Below, one piece after another: positions 50,501 through 61,072 of a stretch of DNA of 64,000 nt; position 1 is the stretch's first letter; each line of letters starts with the position of its first letter. A model generated the notes under the pieces. That model was not told the origin of the DNA. It was given only the letters and a program-made list of their open reading frames with translations, and made no database searches. Source of the DNA: Dreissena polymorpha (lineage: Eukaryota; Mollusca; Bivalvia; Myida; Dreissenidae); NCBI RefSeq assembly GCF_020536995.1, contig NC_068363.1, positions 6,365,598 through 6,429,597 of the forward strand. Direction: 5' to 3'. The translations under genes and the position numbers were made by a program.

Positions 50501-53500
50501 TATTCTATGAACAGTATTGTATAAAATGTGCTTTTAGCATTTGAAAAACCCTTTCTACCTCAGAAGCACAATAAATAAGGATTTATGCAACCAGCATAAA
50601 ACCAGAACAATCTGCTAAATACTTGGTCTGTTCAAGTTTTATGCTAGTTTCTTCTCATCAGTATTGTAGGGTTGGATATTAAAACTTTAAAACTTGAATC
50701 TTGTAAGAAAAATCATCGATTTAATTTGATTTTCTAAGGGACTACAAAAATGTCAAGGTGTGTATCTGAGCGGGCAACGTGTAGTGAAGCCAGTTTCATA
50801 CATTGGTATGCTTGGCAAGGTGTAAGTGAAGCCAGTTTCACACATTGGTATGCTTGGCAAGGTGTAAGTGAAGCCAGTTTCATACATTGGTATGCTTAAG
50901 TGAAGCCATTTTCATAATTTGGTATGCTTGGCAAGGTGTAAGTGAAGCCAGTTTCATACATTGGTATGATTTGCAAGGTGTAAGTGAAGCCAGTTTCATA
51001 CATTGGTATGCTTGGCAAGGTATAAGTGAAGCCAGTTTCATACATTGGTATGCTTGGAAAGGTGTAAGTGAAGCCAGTTTCATACATTGGTATGCTTGGC
51101 AAGGTGTAAGTGAAGCCAGTTTCATACATTGGTATGCTTGGCAAGGTGTAAGTGAAGCCAGTTTCATACATTGGTATGCTTGGCAAGGTGTAAGTGAAGC
51201 CAGTTTCATACATTGGTATGCTTGGCAAGGTGTAAGTGAAGCCAGTTTCATACATTGGTATGCTTGGCAAGGTGTAAGTGAAGCCAGTTTCATACATTGG
51301 TATGCTTGGCAAGGTGTAAGTGAAGCCAGTGTCATACATTGGTATGCTTAAGTGAAGCCAGTTTCATACATTGGTATGCTTGACAAGGTGTAAGTGAAGC
51401 CAGTTTCTTACATTGGTATGCTTGGCAAGGTGAAAGTGAAGCCAGTTTCATACTTTGGTATGCTTAAGCGAAGCCAGTTTCATACATTGGTATGCTTGGC
51501 AATGTGTAAGTGAAGCCAGTTTCATACATTGGTATGCTTGGCAAGGTGTAAGTTAAGCCAGTTTCATACATTAGTATACTTAAGTGAAGCCAGTTTCCAA
51601 CATTGGTATGCTTAAGTGAAGCCAGTTTCATACATTGGTATGCTTGGCAAGGTGTAAGTGAAGCCAGTTTCATACATTGGTATGCTTGGAAAGGTGTAAG
51701 TGAAGCCAGTTTCATACATTGGTATGCTTGGCAAGGTGTTAGTGAAGCCAGTTTCATACATTGGTATGCTTGGCAAGGTGTAAGTGAAGCCAGTTTCATA
51801 CATTGGTATGCTTGGCAAGGTGTAAGTGAAGCCAGTTTCATACATTGGTATGCTTAAGTGAAGCCAGTTTCATACATTGGTATGCTTTGCAAGGTGTAAG
51901 TGAAGCCAGTTTCATACATTGGCATGATTGGCAAGGTGTAAGTGAAGCCAGTTTCATACATTGGTATGCTTGGCAAGGTGTAAGTGAAGCCAGTTTCATA
52001 CATTGGTATGCTTGGCAAGGTGTAAGTGAAGCCAGTTTCATACATTGGTATGCTTGGCAAGGTGTAAGTGAAGCCAGTTTCATACATTGGTATGCTTGGC
52101 AAGGTGTAAGTGAAGCCAGTTTCATACATTGGTATGCTTAAGTGAAGCCAGTTTCATACATTGGTATGCTTGGCAAGGTGTAAGTGAAGCCAGTTTCATA
52201 CATTGGTATGCTTGGCAAGGTGTAAGTGAAGCCAGTTTTACACATTGGTATGCTTGGCAAGTTGTAAGTGAAGCCAGTTTCAATTGGTATGCTCAAGTGA
52301 AGCCAGTATCATACATTGGTATGCTTGGCAAGGTGTAAGTGAAGCCAGTTTCATACATTGGTATGCTTGGCAAGGTGTAAGTGAAACCAGTTTCATACAT
52401 TGGTATGCTTAAGTGAAGCCAGTTTCATACATTGGTATGCTTAAGTGAAGCCAGTTTCATACATTGGTATGCTTGGCAGGGTGTAAGTGAAGCCAGTTTC
52501 ATACATTGGTATGCTTAAGTGAAGCCAGTTTAATACATTGGTATGCTTGAAAAGGTGTAAGTGAAGCCAGTTTCATACATTGGTATGCTTGGCAAGGTGA
52601 AAGTGAAGCCAGTTTCATACATTGGTATGCTTAAGTGAAGCCAGTTTCATACATTGGTATGCTTGGCAAGGTGTAAGTGAAGCCAGTTTCATACATTGGT
52701 ATGCTTGGCAAGGTGTAAGTGAAGCCAATTTCATACATTGGTATACTTAAGTGAAGCCAGTTTCATACATTGGTATGCTTAAGTGAAGCCAGTTTCATAC
52801 ATTGGTATGCTTGGCAAGGTGTAAGTGAAGCCAGTTTCATACATTGGTATGCTTGGCAAGGTGTAAGTGAAGCCAGTTTCATACATTGGTTTGCTTGGCA
52901 AGGTGTAAGTAAAGCCAGTTTCATACATTGGTATGCTTGGCAAGGTGTAAGTGAAGCCAGTTTCATACATTGGTATGCTTGGCAAAGTGTAAGTAAAGCC
53001 AGTTTCATACATTGGTAGGCTTAAGCAAAGCCAGTTTTATACATTGGTATGCTTGGCAAGGTGTAAGTGAAGCCAGTTTCATACATTGGTATGCTTGGCA
53101 AGGTGTAAGTGAAGCCAGTTTCATACATTGGTATGCTTGGCAAGGTGTAAGTGAAGCCAGTTTCATACATTGGTATGCTTGGGCTTGGCAAATGAGTCTC
53201 ATTCTGGGGTAAACTGGGCAAAATGCTTGTGCGTAAAGTACTGTCCCAGATTAGCCTGTGTAGTCCGCACAGACTAATCAGGGACAACACTTTCTGCCTA
53301 CACTTTATTTCCGTTTAGTAACAGACCTCCTTTAACAAACAATTCCATTAAAGCAAAGAGTGTTGTTTCTGATAAGCCTGTGCAGACTGCAGATATCACG
53401 AATCGGCTATGGCTCCAAAAAACCGAACGAGCATATTGCCTAAACAAGGGCTGTTTGTAAAACATGCATGCCCCCAATATGGGCTTTCAGTTGTAGTGGC

Positions 53501-56500
53501 AGCCATTGTGTAAATACGTTTTTTGTCACTGTGACCTTGACTTTTGACCTAGTGACCTGAAAATCAAAAGGGGTCATCTGCCAGTCATGACCAATGTACC
53601 TATTAAGTTTCATGATCCTAGGCCTAATTATTCATGAGTTATCATCAGGTAACCATTTTATTGTTTCGAGTCACTGTGACCTTGACCTTTGACCTAGTGA
53701 CCTGAAAATCAATAGGGGTCATCTGCGAGTCATGATCAATGTACCTATTAAGTTTCATGATCCTAGGCGCAAGCATTCTTGAGTTATCCTCCTGAAACCA
53801 TTTTACTGTTCCAAGTCACTTTGAACTTGACCTTTGACCTAGTGACCTGAAAATCAATAAGGGTCATCTGCCAGTCATGATCAATGTACCTATGAAGTTT
53901 CATGATTCTAGGCGTAATCATTCTTGAGTTATCATCCGGAATCCATGTTACTGTTTCGAGTGACTGTGACCTTGACCTTTGACCTAGTGACCTGAAAATC
54001 AATAGGGGTCATCTGCCAGTCATGATCAATGTACCTATGAAGTTTCTTGATCCTAGCCCAAAGCATTCTTGAGTTATCATCCAGAAACCATTTTAACATT
54101 TCGAGTCACTGTGACCTTGATCTTTGACCTAGTGACCTGAAAATCAATAGGGGTCATCTGCCAGTCATGATCAATGTACCTATGAAGTTTCATGATCCTA
54201 GGCCTAAGCATTCTTGACTTATCATCCGGAAACCATGTTACTGTTTCGAGTGACTGTGACCTTGACCTTTGACCTAGTGACCTGAAAATCAATAGGGGTC
54301 ATCTGCCAGTCATGATCAATGTACCTATGAAGTTTCATGATCCTAGGCCTAAGCGTTCTTGACTTATCATCCGGAAACCATGTTACTGTTTTGAGTGACT
54401 GTGACCTTGACCTTTGACCTAGTGACCTGAAAATCAATAGGGGTCATCTGCCAGTCATGATCAATGTACCTATGAAGTTTCTTGATCCTAGCACAAAGCA
54501 TTCTTGAGTTATCATCAAGAAACCATTTTAATATTTCGAGTCACTGTGACCTTGATCTTTGACCTAGTGACCTGAAAATCAATAGGGGTCATCTGCAAGT
54601 CATGATCAATGTACCTATGAAGTTTCATGATCCTAGGCCTAAGCGTTCTTGACTTATCATCCGGAAACCATCTGGTGGACGGACCGACCGACGGACGGAC
54701 ATGTGCAAAACAATATACCCCCTCTTCTTCGAAGGGGGGCATAATATCATGTTTTAAAATCTGAGAATTTGCTGAGATAAAATCCGTTTCAAAGTTGTTT
54801 TTTGCCCTTTTTTCATTCACCCTCATTTCTATTTAATCCGACATTCATTATCCAGTTTTAACCAGATTGTTTGCTCTCATTGTACACCACTATAGCACCT
54901 GTGTACTGTGATAAACAATACACAACTTGCCAGACATCACAGGTCATTTTGAGTGTTACCATTCTCTATTGAATTTGCTTTGAACTGCCGAAACGCACCA
55001 GTAAACAAATGAAGGAGTATACAACTATAACGGTAAATGTCACAAGTCAATACTGACCTATCTCAACAATCTTCGCGCGTTAAATACAGTGTAAATTTCT
55101 TGCTTTTAATTGAGAGGTGAATCATGTCCCTAAGTTTGTCAAACTGCACTCCTATTAAAGCCCATGCTTTCCATGAGGTGAATGACGTCATTTTGTACAT
55201 GGGTCTAATTTGTGCATGCTTTCTTGAACAATAATACTTGGCAATGGTTTTCGGATTACACATTTAATTATACGCATTTGAAAAAACTTACATGAAATAA
55301 TGTTTTGTGCTATACCAATGAATAACATATGGATATAACACGTAATTCAATATGATAAGTGAATAGTTTGTTTTGAGATTGCCAAACTATGCTAATGCAT
55401 ACATAAAATTATACATTCATGAATAACTTGACAATTTATATCACGTGCGGGATATATCACGGTCGCGATCTTTGGATCCCTTCAACCGCGATTTATTGGA
55501 GTTGCAGAGTAATTTGATTTTCCGAGGGACTACAGACGCATCAAAGAGCTTTTCTGAGTTGCAATTGATCGGTGAAACCAGTTTTCCCACCTTGGTATGT
55601 TTCGCAGGTGCAGTCTGGTGTGGGTTAAAGTTCTGGTCAGCCTGCGCAGCGGCGATGGCCTGCCTGGCAAGGTTTTCGTCCTGGGGGGGCACCTGGAACA
55701 CGTCCGGGGACTGGTCCTCAGACTCCTTGTTTACCAGCAGCACGTTGATGGGACCAGAGTTGCTCTTCAACAGGATCTGATAACTCTTGCGGAAGCCTGG
55801 ACCCTGAGACAAAGCAGACAAATGTAATATTTATATATGTTAGCATCAAATTTTATGTTTTTTCCAAAAATGACTTTTTTGTGGACACATACATTTGTGA
55901 ATTTCTGATTTTGAAGTCCAAAGCCCATAACTTCGCCAAAAATCAATGGATCAAAACGAATCTCAAACTTGATCTGTAGCTCATGCAGGTAGACTCACAT
56001 ACAAAAACTCAGGTATATATCTCAAAGAGATATCAAACAGAACAAGACCTGTGTTTGTGAAACACAATGCACCCCACAGTGCTTTGAAGCCACAATGCAG
56101 CTTTTTAGATATTGTTAGGTCAAAAGCTCGAAACTTGGCCAAACAAGTTTGGTAAAGATCGGATAAAAACTACTTGAAATAGAGAGCGGACACCATGCTG
56201 AATGTTTAAAACGCACTAAGTGACCCCCTGAACTAGTTTTTGGCCCGGCATGGCACATGTTCAAACTTGGCCTAGACATTATCTAGATAAAACTTGTGAC
56301 CAAGTTTGGTGAAGATCAGATAAAAACTAATTGAATTGGAGAGTGGACACCATGCTGAATGTTTAAAACACACTAAGTGACCCCGTGACCTAGTTTATTG
56401 CCTGGCTTGGCCCATGTTCGAACTTGGCCTAGAGATCACCTAGATAAAACTTGTGACCAAGTTTGGTAAAGATCGGATAAACTACTTGATTTAGAGAGCG

Positions 56501-57665
56501 GCCACCAAGCTGAATGTATAAAACGCACTAAGTGACCCCGTGACCGAGTTTTTGGCCCGGCATGGTCAATGTTCCAACTTGGCGTAGACATTATCAAGAC
56601 ACAACTTCTGACCAAGTTCGGGAAGATCGGATGAAAACTACTTGAATTAGAGAGCAGACATCATGCTGAATGTTTGAAACGCACTTAGTGACCCTGTGAC
56701 CTAGTTTTTGGCACAGCATGACCCATGTTTGAACTTGGCCTAGACATTATCTAGATACAACTTCTGACCAAGTTTGGTGAAGATCAGATGAGAACTTTTT
56801 GAATTAGAGAGCGGACACGAAAAGTTTGACAAAGGATTGACAGACAGACTGACCGACAGACAGTGCAAAAACTTTATGCCACCTGTTGGGGGCATAAAAA
56901 AATGAGATACAAACCCAGCAAGTTTGAGTGTGGTTCTATGGAATTTTTTGGCAAAAGCTGCCAGACAGCTTTTGGTCTACCGATAGATGAACAGACAGAA
57001 AAAAGGAATACTTACTGACTCCTGTTAAAGGTTCCCCTAGGTACAGTATACACTTACTGACTCTGGTGCAGGCACCTCAAGGTATACAATTACTGACTCT
57101 GGTGCAGGCACCTCAAGGTATACACTTACTGACTCTGGTGCAGGCACCTCAGGGTATACACTTACTGACTCTGGTACAGGCACTTCAAGGTATACACTAA
57201 CTGACTCTGGTACAGGCACCTCAAGGTATAAACTAACTGACTCTGGTACAGGCACCTCAAGGTATACACTTACTGACTCTGGTACAGGCACCTCAAGGTA
57301 TACACTTACTGATTCTGGTACAGGCACCTCAAGGTATAAACTTACTGACTCCGGTACAGGTACCTCTAGGTATACACTTACTGACTCTGTTACAGGCATC
57401 TCAAGGTATACACTTACTGACTCTGGTATAGGCACCTCAAGGTATACACTTACTGACTCTGGTACAGGCACCTCAAGGTATACACTTACTGACTCTGGTA
57501 CAGGCACCTCAAGGTATAAACTTACTGACTCTTGTACAGGCACCTCTAGGTATTCACTTACTGACTCTGGTACAGGCACTTCTAGGTGTGTCCCTGAGGG
57601 GGCCTGGATGGCCAGTAATGTGTCCCCTTTAAATTGCTGACATATATCTTCATGCGTCACATAGG
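41396..57665 (-). CDS. E2F4: E2F4/E2F5-type transcription factor, 3' part of gene
   Basis: E2F4/5 proteins bind E2F sites as dimers with DP and recruit p107/p130 pocket proteins to repress cell-cycle genes in quiescence. Five minus-strand exons join in phase: 57665-57562, 55803-55591, 49441-49231, 42260-42213, 41511-41396. The first two carry part of the marked box: '[20 protein letters not shown]', '[14 protein letters not shown]' and '[20 protein letters not shown]', against human E2F4 '[20 protein letters not shown]' and 'KYQIHLKSVSGPIEVLLVNK'. The last two match the pocket-binding end: '[20 protein letters not shown]' and '[17 protein letters not shown]'. The winged-helix DNA-binding exons are upstream of the window. 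Four junctions are associated with minisatellites copied from them. Whether it is closer to E2F4 or E2F5 cannot be decided here. Confidence 0.93.
42003..42229 (-). repeat. 21-bp array copying the donor of the E2F 48-bp exon, 10 copies
   Basis: The gene-strand unit is 'gacatcagaaggtaggtgct' plus one base. The first copy is the real exon end and donor; nine follow in the intron. In the E2F frame each unit reads 'GRCLTSE' without a stop. Confidence 0.95.
42213..42260 (-). CDS. E2F4: E2F 48-bp exon
   Basis: The acceptor is 'ggctgttttag' and the donor gtaggt. It encodes '[16 protein letters not shown]', matching human E2F4 'SSELLEELMSSE'. Its acceptor side is continuous with a 65-bp array and its donor side with a 21-bp array, each made of copies of its own splice junction. 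Confidence 0.92.
42248..45040 (-). repeat. 65-bp array copying the acceptor of the E2F 48-bp exon, about 43 copies
   Basis: On the plus strand the unit contains 'actccatctaaaacagccat', 'acaagtgtcaacataacatc' and 'agcaacaacacataacc'. On the gene strand each copy presents 'ggctgttttag' followed by 'atggagt' or 'acggagt', as at the real exon start. Blocks of 6-7 units recur (42978 and 43434; 44275 and 44645). In the coding frame a copy meets a stop soon after its AG. Confidence 0.96.
45112..45327. mobile_element. Palindromic element with 'aaaatgggtcttatgcc' ends
   Basis: The left end 'ccaaaatgggtcttatgcca' pairs with the right end 'gcattagacccatttt'. The interior has 'gaccagcctgcccatctgcg' and 'cacaggctggtcaggagcg'. 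Its left end is tandemly repeated at 15946-16060. Confidence 0.75.
45893..46190 (+). mobile_element. Short tandem-core (caagagc...gagctaaaa) element
   Basis: The left end is 'aacaagagcactgcgtagcg' then 'gctcggctgcggg'; the right end is 'aaaccgctgagctaaaaat'. It carries one half-site cluster and text shared with 5055-5350 and 63018-63175. Confidence 0.75.
46577..47450 (+). mobile_element. Tandem-core element rich in 'tgacctttgacc', copy 1
   Basis: The left end is 'aacaagggctgtttgtaaaa' then 'catgcatgccccc'; the right end is 'cccctcttcttcgaaggggg' then 'gcataat'. Five units of about 147 bp hold 'gtgaccttgacctttgacct', 'tcaataggggtcatctgc' and 'gaagtttcatgatcctaggc'. 'ggtggacggaccgac' precedes the right end. 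Confidence 0.88.
47640..49120. repeat. 31-33-bp minisatellite with higher-order structure
   Basis: The unit is 'gccctgcacttatttgccaa' plus 'ctacagactaa'. A block of about 490 bp is duplicated (for example 48013 and 48503; 48279 and 48769), and a 53-bp piece near 48330 is doubled. It lies in the E2F intron between 49231 and 42260. I see no splice-site match. Confidence 0.93.
49231..49441 (-). CDS. E2F4: E2F exon, Ser/Pro-rich linker
   Basis: The acceptor is 'taattttcag' and the donor gtgagc. It encodes '[20 protein letters not shown]', then a Ser/Pro/Arg-rich stretch ending 'FSYC'. This linker is poorly conserved in the family. It is placed in the gene by phase (0 in, 1 out), strand and position between conserved exons. 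Confidence 0.8.
49442..50544. other. E2F intron, mostly unique
   Basis: The motif 'gatgaaggcgtaagccgaaa' near 50320, common in metazoan repeats, is present. Nothing else is supported. Confidence 0.4.
50545..50784. mobile_element. TTAACCC-type MITE, truncated at the array edge
   Basis: It carries 'ccagcataaaaccagaacaa', 'tcatcagtattgtagggttg' and 'agggactacaaaaatgtcaa', which are interior parts of the element nested at 15148-15365. It stops where the 42-bp array begins. Confidence 0.6.
50785..53185 (-). repeat. 42-bp array resembling the E2F exon 55591 donor, about 58 copies
   Basis: The plus-strand unit is 'gtgaagccagtttcatacat' plus 'tggtatgcttggcaaggtgt' and 'aa', with 32-bp short units ending 'tatgcttaa'. 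At the E2F exon end the plus strand reads 'gtgaaaccagttttcccacc' then 'ttggtatgtttcgcaggtg', about 80% alike over 42 bp by eye. Long frames across the array are by-products of a 42-bp period, not genes. Confidence 0.93.
53189..53393. mobile_element. Palindromic MITE (family P)
   Basis: It runs from 'atgagtctcattctggggta' through 'agattagcctgtgtagtccg' and 'cacagactaatcagggacaa' to 'ctgataagcctgtgcagact'. The right end is lost. Confidence 0.8.
53443..54745 (+). mobile_element. Tandem-core element rich in 'tgacctttgacc', copy 2
   Basis: It has the same ends as 46577-47450: 'aacaagggctgtttgtaaaa' and 'cttcttcgaaggggggcata'. About eight core units of 146-147 bp are present instead of five. It lies between the E2F exon at 55591 and the 42-bp array. 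Confidence 0.88.
54746..55590. other. E2F intron, no element recognised
   Basis: This is plain AT-rich sequence. Near the exon (55503-55560) the text 'gagggactacag' resembles the MITE edge next to the 42-bp array (50720-50784). Confidence 0.4.
55591..55803 (-). CDS. E2F4: E2F exon, marked box part 2
   Basis: The acceptor is 'ctttgtctcag' and the donor gtggga after 'APAKHTK'. It reads '[20 protein letters not shown]', then '[20 protein letters not shown]', close to human E2F4. The frame stays open past the donor to 55441. The donor was preferred because it is phase 0, like the next exon, and the marked-box homology ends before it. Confidence 0.88.
56038..56897 (+). mobile_element. Tandem-core element ('ggcataaaa' end)
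   Basis: The left end is 'aacaagacctgtgtttgtga'; the right end is 'ccacctgttgggggcataaa'. About five units of about 140 bp have 'gaccaagtttggtgaagatc' and 'aagtgaccccgtgacctag'. The 3' part has 'gacagactgaccgacagac'. Confidence 0.8.
57006..57600 (-). repeat. 36-bp array copying the donor of E2F exon 57562, 15-16 copies
   Basis: The gene-strand unit is 'cttgaggtgcctgtaccaga' plus 'gtcagtaagtgtatac'. The exon-proximal copy is the real exon end and donor. Each unit reads '[12 protein letters not shown]' in the E2F frame and contains 'tcagtaagt' (in two copies 'tcagttagt'). A decayed sixteenth copy with 'gagtcagtaagt' lies near 57010-57022. Confidence 0.96.
57562..57665 (-). CDS. E2F4: E2F exon, marked box part 1
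   Basis: The acceptor is 'aggttag' (AG at 57667-57666). It reads '[20 protein letters not shown]', then '[14 protein letters not shown]'. The first donor is gtaagt at 57561. The donor and the preceding 'LEVPVPES' are repeated downstream in a 36-bp array with an open frame, so the exon could in principle end at any of 15 donors, as far as 57058. I chose the first because human E2F4 has no insertion here. Confidence 0.88.
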
Positions 57666-57780
57666 CTAACCTGAATAAGGCAGTAACATGTTTTGTAAAA
57701 GTTTAGATGCTTAGCATGCAATATAAAACTAATCAATTAATACATTGTACAACAATAGTATATCAGGCTTTTCAAACAAA

Positions 57781-60530
57781 ACAAGAGTGCCAAACTGTCA
57801 CAAGATACGCCCGTTTGAAGGTTTTGGACACCTTGAACTTCACCTATATATCATCTAGACACAACTTCTGACCAAAGTTGGTGAAGATCAGATGAAAACT
57901 ACTTCAATTAGAGAGCGGACACCAAGTGACCCCCTGACCTAGTTTTTGACCCAGCATGACCCATATTCGAACTTGACCTCGATATTGTCTAGATACAACT
58001 TCTGACCAAGTTTGGTGGAGATCGGATGAAAACTACTTCAATTAGAGAGCTGACACCATGCTAAATATTTGAAATGCACAAAGTGACCCCCTGACCTAGT
58101 TTTTGACCCGGCATGACCCATATTCGAACTTGACCTAGATATGGTCTAAACACAACTTCTGACCAAGTTTGGTGAAGATCGGATGAAAACTATTAGAACT
58201 AGAGCTTTGTCACAGACGTGACATATACCCCCACATGCCGCATTGATACAGACTATTTTACAAGCTGTCTTCACAAAACAAAAGAATCTAAATGGTGATT
58301 TTTAAGAATTATCATGCCATTATTATTTATGGCCATTTTGACCTTTGAACTCTTGAATTCTTTCGCATGACATGCTGTCCAATGACTGTGCACAAAATTA
58401 ATGTACAGAGTCATTTTAAAATCTCACAATGAATGACATAGTTATGGCCCAGACAAGCTCATTTATGGCCATTTTTCACATTTGAACTCCAAGTGCGACC
58501 TTGACCTTCAAGATATCAATGTAATTCTTTCGCATGACACATTATCCAATGATTGTGAACAAAAGTACCATGTAATTTTAAAATCTCACAATGAATGACA
58601 TAGTTATGGCCCATAAAAGATCATTTACGGCCATTTTTGACCTTTGAACTCACAGTGTGACCTTGACGATATCGACGTAATTCTTTCGCGCGACACACCA
58701 TCCAATAATGGTGAACAAATGTGCCGAATGATTTTAAAATCTCACAATGAATGACATAGTTATGGCCCGGACAAGCTCATTTATGGCCATTTTTTACCTT
58801 TGAACTCAAAGTTTGACCTTAACCTTAGAGATATCAATGTAATTCTTTCGCGCAACACACCGGCAAATGATGATGAACAAATGTGCCCAATGATTTTAAA
58901 ACCTTTCAATGAACAACATAGTTATGGCCCGGACAAGCTCATTTATGGTCATTTTTGACCTTTGAACTGTGACCTTGACATTGGAGATTGAACTCAAAGT
59001 TTGACCTTAACCATGGGTATATCAACGTAATTCTTTTGCGCGACACACCGGCAAACGACGCTGAACAAATGTGCCAAATGATTTTAAAATCTCCCAATGA
59101 ACAACATAGTTATGACTCGGACAAGCTCATTTATGGCCATTTTTGACCTTTGAACTTAAAGTGTGACCTTGACATTAATGATAACAACGTAATTCTTTCG
59201 CGCGACACACTGTCCAATGATGGTGAGCAAATGTGCCAAATGATTTTAAAATCTCACAATAAATGACATAGTTATTGCCCGGACAAGCCCAGTTATGGCC
59301 ATTTTTGATCTTTGAACTCAAAGTGTGACCTTGACCTTGGAGATATCGACGTAATTCTTTCGCGTGACATACCGTCTAATGATGGTGAACACATTTTCGA
59401 AATGATTTTAAAATCCCACAATAAATGATAAAGTTATGGCCGGGACATGCATTTGACCTTTCTTTGAACTCAAAGTGTTACCTTGACCTTGGAGATATCG
59501 ATGAAAATCTTTCGCGCGACACACCTTCCAATGAGGGTGAACAAATTTTCTAAATATAAAAAGGGCACATAATTCTGTTAAAATGCCAGTCAGAGTTACA
59601 TAACTTTGCCTGCACAGTCCACTAACGATAGTTAGTAAGTGTTGCAAGTATGAAAGCAATGGCTTTGATACTTTAGGAAAAAAGTGGACCTAAACACAAA
59701 ACTTAACCCAATTTTCAATTTTCTAAGTATAAAAAGGGCTCATAATTCTGTCAAAATGCCAGTCAGAGTTACATTACTTTGCCTGCACAGTCCCCTCACG
59801 ATAGTTAGTAAGTTTTGCAAGTATGAAAGCAATGGCTTTGATACTTTAGGAAAAAATTGGATCTAAACACAAAACTTAACCAAATTTTCAATTTTCTAAG
59901 TATAAAAAGGGCACATAATTCTGTCAAAATGCCAGTCAGAGTTACATTACTTTGCCTGCACAGTCCCCTTATGATAGTTAGTAAGTATTGCACGTATGAA
60001 AGCAATAGCTTTGATACTTAAGGAATAAAATGGACCTAAACACAAAACTTAACCAAAATTTTCAATTTTCTAAGTATAAAAAGGGCACATAATTCTGTCA
60101 AAATGCCAGCCAGAATTATCTAACTTTGCCTGCCAAGTCCCCTCATGATAGTAAGTTAGTGTACCAAGTTTGAATGAAATAGCATGGATACTTTATGAGA
60201 AAAGTGTACCTAAACGCAAAACTTAACCGGATGCCGACGCCAAGGTGATGACAATAGCTCATAATTTAAAAAAATAAAATAGATGAGCTTACAATAAATG
60301 ACCTAGTTATGGTCCAGACAAACTTTCGGTTTAAAACACACTTAGTGACCCTGTGACCTAGTTTTTGACACAGCATGACCAATATTTAAACTTGACCTAT
60401 ACATCATGGGGATGGTAATGGGGATATAATTAGAGAGCGAAAAACTGCTGTGGACGCTGCTAGCCTGCCCACCGCCCGCCAAGGGTGAAACTATAATACT
60501 TCCTGTTTTTAAAAACGGGCGCATAACAAA
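57781..60530 (+). mobile_element. Nested tandem-core elements
   Basis: An outer element starts 'aacaagagtgccaaactgtc' with 'acgcccgttt' and ends 'ttaaaaacgggcgcataac', the two ends pairing. It is interrupted from about 58199 ('agagctttgtcacagacgtg') to about 60295 ('aaaatagatgagc'). The insert has a 5' core of about 165-bp units ('gacatagttatggcccggac') and, from about 59540, a different core of about 180-bp units ('gccagtcagagttaca'). No gene is seen. Confidence 0.7.
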
Positions 60531-60673
60531 GAAACATAATTTTCATCATTCGTTACTCTTTACTTATAGAAACAATCAATTGATGTTAGCTCAGCAGAGC
60601 TTTTTACTTTAACCACGTGTTTTTCAATGCTTTCTGACACATTCAAATGCTAAAGATTCCATATCATATGTTA

Positions 60674-60913
60674 AACAAGAGCACCGCCTTGCGGGTGCAG
60701 ACCGCTCATCTATTTTCTTTTTAAAGGTGAAGGGACTCTCATTTTCAATCACAAAGGAGGGAGGAGTGGAGTGAAGAGGGGTGTATAGTGTGGGGTTGTG
60801 GACATTTATTACATTATCTTCCAAAAAAGCGAAAAAAAAAAAAAAAAAAAAAAAAAATCGGGGGGGGGGGGGGGGTGGTATAGTGTGAGGGTGTGGTGAT
60901 AATTTGTGAGATG

Positions 60914-60949
<36 letters not shown>

Positions 60950-61041
60950 AAAAAAAAATTTGGGGGGGGGGGGGGGGGTTGGGGTGGGGGGGTGGGGTGG
61001 GGGTATAGTGTGAGGGTGTGGTGGTCATTTGTGAGATGATC

Positions 61042-61072
<31 letters not shown>

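Noticed and set aside
50880-53290. Many long open frames on both strands over the 42-bp array
   Set aside because: They arise because the period is divisible by three and the unit lacks stops in several frames. Repeated peptide, no start context, no domain.
55441-55590. E2F exon continuing to a stop at 55441
   Set aside because: The frame is open, but the terminal exons with the pocket-binding motif join in phase from the donor at 55590; the extension has no family similarity. It could be a minor retained-intron form.
57037-57660. 207-codon frame taken as a separate repeat protein gene
   Set aside because: Its start is the E2F marked box. The repeats follow a good donor, so I treat them as intronic donor copies with possible in-frame use.
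60624-61028. Proline/phenylalanine-rich frame on the minus strand
   Set aside because: It is produced by A and G homopolymers of a tandem-core element.
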